Below, piece by piece: positions 56,313 to 64,000 of a stretch of 64,000 nucleotides of DNA (positions are counted from its first letter, which is position 1; the number at the start of each line of letters is the position of its first letter). The translations under genes and the position numbers were made by a program. Where the stretch lies: positions 338,275,844 through 338,339,843 of the forward strand of contig NC_090440.1 in NCBI RefSeq assembly GCF_031143425.1, read 5' to 3'. The notes beneath the pieces were generated by a model that did no database searches, was not told the DNA's origin, and worked only from the letters and a program-made list of their open reading frames with translations. Origin of the DNA: Pleurodeles waltl. Lineage: Eukaryota > Chordata > Amphibia > Caudata > Salamandridae.

Positions 56313-57500
56313 CTAGAGCCTCATTTATAAGCACCTTGCACCACTGCAGTGTCATTTTATATGATGCAGTGGCAGTGCAACCAGTGCTCTACACTGCCCC
56401 ATATTTACGGACTGACGCATTGGTCCCAATGCATCAGTTTGTAAATACCTGCATCACATTTTACCTGCACCAGATATAGGGGGTCATTCTGACCCTGGCG
56501 GCCGGTGACCGCCAGGGTCACCGACCACGGGAGCACCGCCAACAGGCTGGCGGTGCTCCCGAGGGCATTCTGACCGCGGCGGTTCAGCCGCGGTCAGAAA
56601 GGGTAAACCGGCGGTCTCCCGCCGGTTTACCGCTGCCCCATTGAATCCCCCATGGCGGCGGAGCGCGCTCCACCACCATGGGGATTGAGACACCCCCTAC
56701 CGACATCCTGTTCATGGCGGGAATCCCGCCATGAACAGGATGGCGGTAGGGGGTGCCGCGGGGCCCCTGGGGGCCCCTGCAGTGCCCATGCCAATGGCAT
56801 GGGCACTGCAGGGGCCCCCGTAAGAGGGCCCCGCAAAGTATTTCAGTGTCTGCTTTGCAGACACTGAAATACGCGACAGGTGCAACTGCACCCGTCGCAC
56901 CTTCCCACTCCGCCGGCTCCATTCGGAGCCGGCATCCTAGTGGGAAGGTTGATTTGCCCTGGGCTGGCGGGCGGCCTTTTGGCGGCCGCCCGCCAGCCTA
57001 GGGCAAATCTCAGAATCACCGCAGCGGTCTTTCGACCGCGGTGCGGTGTTCTGACGGGGTTACTTTGGCGGGTGGCCTCCGCCGCCCGCCAAAGTAAGAA
57101 TCACCCCCATAATGTATAGAGGGTAGACGTTCTCATGTAAAAAGCCACATAGAACTGATGCAGTGAAATTTACAACTTTTTCACTGCGCCACTCTACGAC
57201 TTCACTGCTTCAAAATTTTAACGCTTTCTCAGACCAGGTGTAAAATTGCACAGGGCTTTTTGACAATGGGACGTTCCTCTGTATTTGGACACATGGCTGG
57301 AGTTGCGTCAGTTTTACGATGCAACACCAGCAATGTGTAATTTTAGTGGCAACTGATGTCAGAATTTCTGATGCATCTGTGAAAACGGGTGCCATGGAGC
57401 TCTGTATTGTAAATAAGTGTATCCATTGTGTTGTTAGGGGATTTGCGGCAGGCACAAGAAATCTGATGATGCGTGTGTTTCTTGTAAATGAGGCCCCTAG
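56313..57500. mobile_element. Small TIR element split by the hairpin-chain element
   Basis: The left edge CTAGAGCCTCATTTATAAG and the right edge, inverted, CTAGGGGCCTCATTTACAAG are near-identical terminal inverted repeats. The inner parts (GACGCATTGGTCCCAATGC; TTGCGTCAGTTTTACGATGC) are typical of short non-autonomous elements. Removing the 630-bp insert leaves about 555 bp. No coding capacity. Confidence 0.55.
56479..57108. mobile_element. GC-rich element made of 13 consecutive hairpins
   Basis: Ends GGGGGTCATTCTGACCC and, inverted, GGGGGTGATTCTTACTT, flanked by ATA on both sides (56476-56478, 57109-57111). The TIR resembles Harbinger ends. Inside, perfect or near-perfect inverted repeats follow each other with hardly any spacer: 56490-56520 (12-bp arms), 56528-56561 (14), 56568-56599 (13), 56602-56631 (13), 56642-56690 (imperfect), 56693-56753 (30, one mismatch), 56758-56834 (9 outer and 25 inner, perfect), 56839-56871 (15), 56873-56898 (12, one mismatch), 56899-56949 (11 plus 9), 56951-57009 (26, one mismatch), 57011-57053 (imperfect), 57060-57097 (13). 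No gene: the open frames present are by-products of the GC content. Confidence 0.8.
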
Positions 57501-58913
57501 TTCTTTACATTTATGAAGTGCAAAATAAAAGAATAAAGACACATCCCTTGTAGGATTAGCACTCGTGGGTAATATAAACCTGGTAGGATTTATGTATCCA
57601 TTTGACTTAAGGAGCAGTCCCACAAGAAATCAATCAAATAAAATGTAAAGACAATGGTTTATCTTCCGAATTCCACATCTTATTAATTTACCGAAAAGAC
57701 AGCTATGAAATAATGGTAGACAGAACTTAGTACAAAGCTGCAGAAATTCTACATTATTTTGTTAATAGTATCTAAAGGACAGCTTTGAACTCTTAAAGAA
57801 AAAGAGGTAGAGTGAATGTCACAGAACCATGTACAACAACAATCTACTCAAAGAATGTAATTTTGTCATTTAAGTATTCATTGATGATCACTTGTCAGTA
57901 GAATCTGTCGCTAAAAAGCGAAGTACCAAATACTGTGAAGGCCCACGTATCCTTCTTCTGAGAGGGATACAATTGAGTAGAAATGACCAGGGTAATAGTA
58001 ACGCCTGTAACTTAAAGTACTGCAAAAGTAAAAGAAAAAAGCCAAACTCTTGTGGTAAAAGTAGGATATATTTGTTTGTGTCAGTATGAACACACAAACA
58101 CAAATACACAAACAAACAGAGGATTCACAAAGGGTGAATATGTAAGGCATGCCCAACACTACCTACAAGGTGTGGCGGTGACATCATAATGATTACTTTG
58201 CATATTACAAGTTTGTGAGCTTTTATTGCACAAAATGCTATGGTATAAAAACTATAGCTCACAGGAAACCTGAAAAATTGAAAATATGTAATGGTCCCCT
58301 TTGAAATATGGATTTGTTACTGATAATAAGAGCTTCCAATCCACTTTTCATCACTTTACTATTATCATGCTGGTTACGATTATGCAGCATAAAGAACACA
58401 ATTCTTCATCAAGTTTATGTATGTGGGAAAACCGGGCTGATTGCAGAAGCCCCTTCACTTTTTGCCCCCATTTTTAGCTGATACGGGTGTCTTCCGACTC
58501 TGACTGTGCCTTGGGCACTGCTAACCAGTTTCAGGGCCATTACTCTGTGTAAAATGGTATATGTAAATTAGGCATAGTTAAAAGTATTACAACGTACCTA
58601 TAAATCCCTAGGATATGGTAGGACATGTAGGTTTAGGGACCCCACGGTAGATAGGACACCACTGGGTGCACTGCTGTGGTCACTGGTGTCAAGTTAACCC
58701 CAAATTTGATTTTGGAATTAAAAGTACTTCCAAAGTCCTAAACGACCTTATTTTTACATATATGAACCTTCAAGTGCCCTCAGGGTTTAGTGCAGTGTAA
58801 ATATAAGCAGGGATTTGATGAATGATGTTTTATAAGCCCTGGTGAGGGAAAACAGCCAACTTTTTTTTCCCCATTGTAGTCAATGAGCCCCACATCCTAA
58901 CATTGGAGACTTT
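57501..58913. other. AT-rich DNA and a degenerate inverted LTR tail
   Basis: 57501-58420 shows nothing recognisable. 58430-58890 read on the minus strand has blocks like the 3' third of the TGTTAGA LTRs (CTGGTTAGCAGT, GGCAAAAAGTG), so it may be an old fragment of that or a related family. Confidence 0.35.
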
Positions 58914-59520
58914 GGGGGTCATTACAACATTGGCAGTAAAAGGCTCTTACCGCCGTGCAGAAGACCGCCAATATAGCGCCGATGCGGCACTATTCCGCCA
59001 CAGCTATTATGACACACATCCCAGAATCCGCCGAAATTCAGACACCCACACAACACCGCCACACCAAAGGTCAGTGATAAACTGGCGGAAACAAATCCTC
59101 CACCTCCACGCCAACAGAAACACGCTCATGCTATTACAACCCACGAATCCACGCGGCGGTCTTTCAACCGCAGTATTCCATTGGCGGTACACACCGCCGC
59201 GCTCAAAATACACGCACATCTCCAAAACACCGCCACATTGGACAATTAGAAATACACACACCTGATACACATAAACACACCACTCCCACACACCCAACAC
59301 AATATAAAACACACACTCACATCATCCACAAACCCCTACGACCAAAAAATCATGAACGAAGGCCAGAGAGAGAGCACAGAATAGACAACCCCATCACACG
59401 GAGGCACACAACACCATCACCCACACAACATCCACGCACAAAACACCACACACCACTACACTCACCACACTCATCACCACATACACCACCCCACACATCA
59501 CACACACCACCCCATTTCAC

Positions 59521-60868
59521 GCCAAAGACACCCCCGCTTCTCCAACGAGGAGCTCAGGGTCATGATGGAGGAAATCGTCCGGGTAGAGCCACAGCTATTT
59601 GGCTCACAGGTACAGCACACATCAATAGCCAGGAAGATGGAGTTATGGCGCAGAATAGTGGACAGGGTGAACGCCGTGGGACAGCACCCAAGAAATAGGG
59701 AGGACATCAGGAAGAGGTGGAACGACCTACGGGGGAAGGTGTGTTCAACGGTCTCCAGGCATAACATCGCGGTACAGCGAACTGGTGGCGGACCTCCACC
59801 TCCTCCCCCACAACTAACAGCCTGGAAGGAGCAAGTCTTGGCAATACTGCATCCTGAGGGCCTGGCCAGAGTCAGGGGAGGCCTGGACACTGGTAAGTAA
59901 ACTCTCTACTATTATCACCCCCCTACCTGCATGCCATCACATACCCTCACCCAAACTCCCATCACTCCACTACATCCCACACACTCCACCATCACATCCC
60001 ACTAATACGAATGCCAAGCTCTGCATGCTGTACCAATGCATTGACACCCCTCACAGCCCTGCATGGACACCCATCACTAAAGCATACACAGCATAGAGGA
60101 CTACCAATCCCACCATACACTAACATACAAACGTGAAAGCTGGCAGGGCACAACCAACCATAGAGGGGAAGCCAGGGATGTACAATATGTCATACACATC
60201 AACCATAAGACATCATTTAAATCCCCACAGGTACCCCAGCCAATGTCACCGGAGAGGAGGTGCCAACGCTATGTAGTCCCCCAACTGAAGAGGCCCACAG
60301 TGATGACAGTAACTCTGGACTTCAGGATCTGGATGACCTACCTGGCCCATCAGGGACCACTGGACAGCCAGTTACTCAAGCCCAGTCACACACCACCACA
60401 AGGCTGTCCACTTCAGGAAACAACACCATAGCACCCACCCAGCATACCCACACCCCTGTCCCCAGAACACATCAATCAGTAGTCTGTCCAGCTGTACAGG
60501 GACCGCAGGCCACACCTCGCACACAAGATAATCAGGGACCTGGGGTCAGTGACAGTGGGCACACGGTTCAGGGGACAGAAGCACAGGCCATCAGGGAAAC
60601 TGGGAGGAGTGCTGTGCGCCAGGGGGAGGACAGGCCCAGGGAACCGACTCTCCAGGAGGCACTTTCTAGGTTCCTGGGAGCCTACCAACATTCCCAGGAC
60701 ACGATGGGCCAGATCCTGTACAACATGCAGGAGAAGAGGCGGCTGCAGGAGGGACAGTATCAGGGGACCAGGGAGGACTTGCAGGCCATCAACAACACCC
60801 TGATCTCCATAGCAGGGGTGCTGGCAGACATGGCCAATATTATGAGGGAGGCAGTCTCACACCAGTGA
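59521..60868 (+). CDS. First Myb/SANT-like gene of Harbinger (left gene), H4, nearly intact
   Basis: Exon 1 (to 59892) encodes a NAIF1/MSANTD-like Myb domain: RHPRFSNEELRVMMEE, QLFGSQV, MELWRRIVDRVNAVG, NREDIRKRWNDLRGKV, then PPPPPPQLTAWKEQVLAIL. Donor GTAAGT at 59893, acceptor CCCACAG before 60231; the junction reads DTG|TPAN in frame. Exon 2 gives a Ser/Thr/Pro-rich stretch, then an amphipathic helix (MQEKRRLQEGQYQG, DLQAINNTLISIAGVLADM), probably a coiled coil. A TGA at 60866-60868 cuts off about 63 codons (ending RKHSLRSRQKPE...PTSK, stop near 61058) that are still open. From the first in-frame ATG (59562) the product is 322 aa; the domain starts upstream of that ATG, so a 5' exon may be missing from view. 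Likely a nuclear DNA-binding helper of transposition. Confidence 0.65.
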
Positions 60869-61580
60869 GACCCTGCCACTAGCCAGTCATCTGAACAGCC
60901 ATCCACTTCCGCTGCCGCTAGTGAGCAGGAGGCACCGTCACAGGACCAACAGGCCACCAGCACCCCTCCCCCTGCTGAAGCTGAACCACCCCGTAAACAT
61001 TCCCTGCGATCCAGACAGAAGCCAGAGACACTTGCCAAGACCCCCACCAGTAAATGAGACTCTCCTGATTGTCCCCCTTCTGTCCCACTCAGTCACCCTG
61101 TCCACCTTGAACTGCTATTGCTCCCCTTCCCATGTCCGCTTGGACAATGTACCTGTGGTACAAACAGACTGGAACAATTCTCTGAACTTTCCTCCATCAT
61201 CACCCCATCCCATTGCACTTCCCCCTATATGTTAGCACTTCAATAAGCACCCTTTGACAAAAATCGATTTAGAGTATGTCATGTATATCAAATATATATT
61301 GTTTGAAACAGGACCATTGCAAATGAACTGTACATAGAATGAACATAGAATCTATGACCTGTAGGTGGCTGTAGTGATCACACCAGGAGTATTTGTCAAA
61401 TCACCAACATCTGCAAAATGTATAGCCAGAGGGAACAGTAGGTGGGCATTGAATTGGGAATTAGCAGCATGCCAATGCCACACAGATTATAACTAAAGTC
61501 ATTAAAATGTAAAGTTACAATGTATTACCTGTGTGACATTAGAAGTGCTGACAGATCACAGATGTTCTGATGTCCTGATC

Positions 61581-62662
61581 TTAAACCTCTGCCTCCTCAT
61601 CCTCACTGTCCACAGGGTCCACTGCTGCCACAGGGGCATCTCCAGTCTCCTCCTCCTGTAGAAAAGGCACATGGTGGCACAAGGCAAGGTTGTGCAACAT
61701 ACAGTGTGCCACGATGATCTGGCAGACCTTCTTGGGTGAGTAGCACAGGGATCCACCTGTTAGATGGAGACACCAAAACCTAGACTTCAGGAGGCCAAAG
61801 GTTCTCTCAATTATCCTTGTGGTTCACCCATGTGCCTCATTATAACGTTCTTCTGCCCTTGTCCTGGCATTCCTCACAGGGGTCAGAAGCCATGATATGT
61901 TTGGTTAACCAGAGTCACCTGCAATTATTGAGGGACAACATTTAGCCACACACTATCCTATATGTCCCACACCATACCCATACACCAACATATGCAGGGT
62001 GGGAACCAGGGCTCACCTATTAGCCACACCCTGTGCCTCTGTAGTTGGGCCAAAACATTTGGAATGCTGCTATTCCTTAGGACAATGGCACCAGGCACCG
62101 ACCTAGGACCCCATTGATGTGGGAGATGTACTGGTCCGCCAAGCTCACCATCTGCACATTCATGGAGTGGAAACTCTTAAGATTCATGGACACCTGTTCA
62201 TTCTGGCAGGGGGACAACTGCAATATTTGCTCCATCAATCGCCCCGATTATATTGAGGATATATCCCATTGCATAAAACTCGGCCTTCACAGAGGCCAAA
62301 TCCTCAACCTGGGGGAATGCAATGTAGCTGCACATGTGTTTTATCAGGGCCGACAACACTCTTGTTAGCACTGTTGAGAACATTGGCTGTGACATTCCTG
62401 CTGCCAAGCCCACAGTCACTTGAAAAGAACCAGTTGCCAGGAAATAGAGTACTGATAGCACTTGCACAAGAGGGGGATCCCAGTGGGGGGACGGATAGCA
62501 AATATCAGGTGAGGCTCCAGTTGGGTACACAGCTCTATGATTGCGGCCCTGTCTAGTCTATAGGTGAGTATTATGTGCCTGCCCTCCAGTGTAGCCAAGT
62601 TCACCAGTAGTCTGTACATGGCAGTATGTCTCCATCTCCTATTCATCTGCAGCGGTAGGAAT
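61581..62662 (-). pseudogene. HARBI1-like transposase, H4, broken
   Basis: Exon 2 62662-62017 (ATG at 62646, MNRRWRH), exon 3 from 61918. First Asp in IGAIDGAN (Thr-His of the usual motif changed), Glu in IERTFGLLK. Breaks: 1-bp loss in a C run near 62475, 2-bp loss near 62208 (VPLPE then stop), TAA right after GDSG in exon 3, and TGA after NEAHG. The tail is the usual acidic EDEEAEV. Intron 62016-61919 has GTGAGC and CAG borders. The expected exon 1 lies beyond the window. Confidence 0.8.
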
Positions 62663-63107
62663 CTATGGAACAAAAGAGTGAGGTGCCTGTCACAAACTGA
62701 ACAATTGAGCCACAACAGTAGTTTGCACTCTGTGAACATGTAATGGGTCGGTGTGATTTGTCAAGCGTGTGCCTATTTCACCTGTGATGCCTCATTGTTC
62801 CATAGGGCTTCCCCCCCTGAAATGGCATCTGTCTGTCCTGTGTGGAGGGACAGGTGGAAGTGAGGTAATTCCCCTACGTTGTGCGCCGTGGCGGGAGGCA
62901 GTAGGGAACCGCCGTGCAAGTCCTCATTGGTTAATATTGGGCCCTATTGGTTACAGTGGCCAAAGGTAATCTACGCCGGCAGTGACGGTATGCACCCGCC
63001 ACGGATGTGACCTCCATTTTCTATCATATTCCTCATTTGTTACCTGACCTTCCACAGGAGAGGACCTACACTGCAGGTGCTGCTGTGACCTGTGCCTGGA
63101 GCCTACC

Positions 63108-63703
63108 ATGGCCCGTGTGACCGGGGAAAGGACCCCAGCCTTCATTTCAGAGGAGTTGGAGCGACTGGTGGATGGGGTCCTTCCCCAGTAGGGACTGCTG
63201 TATGGGCCTCCAGACCAAAAGGTGTGTACACTGTGGGCATGATGCATGTGACATGGATGCATGGAGATGTGTGTGAACGCATTGTGTAAGGGGGGATTAT
63301 CTGTTAGCGGTGTACATGTTGTGAGCTGTCCTGTGTATGTGCCAATGGTGATGGAAAGGATTATGGTGGGTCATGTGTGTGACAGGCTGGACTGTTTGTC
63401 TAATGATGTCCTCCTGTCTGTCTTGCCTCTGCAGGTCAGTGCCCATCAAAAGAAGGGTATATGGCGTGCCATCACCAAGGAAGTGTGGACTCTGGGGGTC
63501 TATGACAGGCAGAGCACTCACTGTCACAAACGGTGTGAGGACCTGAGACGCTGGGCAAGGAGGACCGCGGAGGCCCAGCTGGGGATGGCCTCCCAACGAG
63601 GAAGGGGCGCCCGTCGAACTCTGACCCCTGATGGCCCCAGTACTGGTGGTGGCCTATCCAGAGCTGGATGGGCGCTTGAGGGCAACACAGCAGCCACAAG
63701 GGG
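63108..63703 (+). pseudogene. Second Myb/SANT-like gene (right gene), H4, exons 1-2
   Basis: Exon 1 63108-63221 (114 nt, MARVTGERTPAFISEELE) has TAG after VLPQ; exon 2 63435-63703 starts VSAHQKKGIWRAITKEV, keeps KR.EDLRRWARRTAEAQLG, with Cys in place of the conserved Trp, and is 2 nt shorter than the 271-nt norm, shifting frame after RRTLTP. Exon 3 would lie outside the window. Confidence 0.75.
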
Positions 63704-64000
63704 GTGAGTACAGTGGTTATTAATGCAGGTTCCGCCTGATGGGGTTGGATCCGGGTGGTGAATTCTTGTCCTTGGGTGTCCCTAGGCCAGGCCAGACATA
63801 GCAGCGCAGGTCCAATGGTGGCTAGGGGTCTGATTGGAAAATGATAGCTACCTAGCTTGCTAGCATCCACTACTGGGCAGGGCTGCGTGGGTCCCAGGTG
63901 TGCTACAGTTGGTGGTGTGTGCTCCTCCTCATGCCTTGGTGGCTAGCAATATCAATGGTAGTGCAATGCACAGTGCGTAGGCCTGTTCCCTGTGTGTGAT

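Larger units (their letters stand above)
58914..64000 (+). mobile_element. Harbinger-type DNA transposon copy H4, left part
   Basis: Starts with the left TIR GGGGGTCATTACAACATTGG and continues with a subterminal GACCGCC-rich region, a CA-rich tract (59260-59520), the left Myb gene, the transposase and the first two exons of the right gene. It runs off the window; by comparison with H1 it should end about 3.5 kb further on. Subfamily as H2. Confidence 0.85.

Noticed and set aside
56584..57001. Overlapping open frames of 60-110 codons on both strands
   Set aside because: The GC-rich hairpin chain has few stops in any frame; Pro/Gly/Arg-rich output with no motif.

Overview
This window looks like gene-poor, repeat-filled DNA from a very large vertebrate genome, most likely a salamander or newt. 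That guess rests on the repeat content: long PIF/Harbinger elements, solo LTRs above 2 kb, L1/Tx1-, L2- and other non-LTR LINE relics, and many small inverted-repeat elements. I found no convincing host gene, tRNA, rRNA or CRISPR array. Nearly every recognisable coding segment belongs to a mobile element, and almost all are broken.

The backbone is four copies (H1-H4) of one large Harbinger-type DNA transposon. H1 (1-6450) is read left to right, entered part-way, and ends at its right terminal inverted repeat (TIR). H2 (15287-26134) and H3 (28635-36246) are inverted. H4 (58914 to the window end) starts at its left TIR. Read together they give one gene order: left TIR; a Myb/SANT-plus-coiled-coil gene read rightward; a HARBI1-like DDE transposase read leftward; a second, different Myb/SANT gene read rightward with a long Ser/Thr/Pro-rich, repeat-containing tail; two minisatellite arrays; a small leftward exon (MEPELQ...Arg-rich); right TIR. 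The small exon is 83 nt in all three copies where it can be seen. In H1 and H3 its splice phase fits the transposase exon, so I infer a transposase gene split across the right third of the element with the second Myb gene nested antisense in its large intron. All transposase copies are dead; H3 is the best preserved (one stop, one 12-codon deletion). H2 carries a 1.67-kb internal tandem duplication and a 764-bp solo LTR.

Between the Harbinger copies: 6451-15286 has a piggyBac relic, two solo LTRs of one family (one with a perfect 5-bp target duplication), an L2-like LINE tail and an 86-bp inverted duplication of an LTR junction. 26135-28634 is an L1/Tx1-like LINE remnant. 36247-44286 holds more LTRs, one nested in another. 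46160-50402 is a degenerate full-length-like LINE. 50788-51712 is a Harbinger-derived non-autonomous element. 52430-53925 is a tandem duplication later split by an L2-like LINE. 56313-57500 is a small TIR element split by a remarkable 630-bp GC-rich element built from 13 consecutive hairpins. Remaining stretches (9962-10530, 13646-15286, 40195-42310, 44287-45540, 51713-52430, 54440-55800, 57501-58430) show only AT-rich or low-complexity DNA and unassigned repeats.
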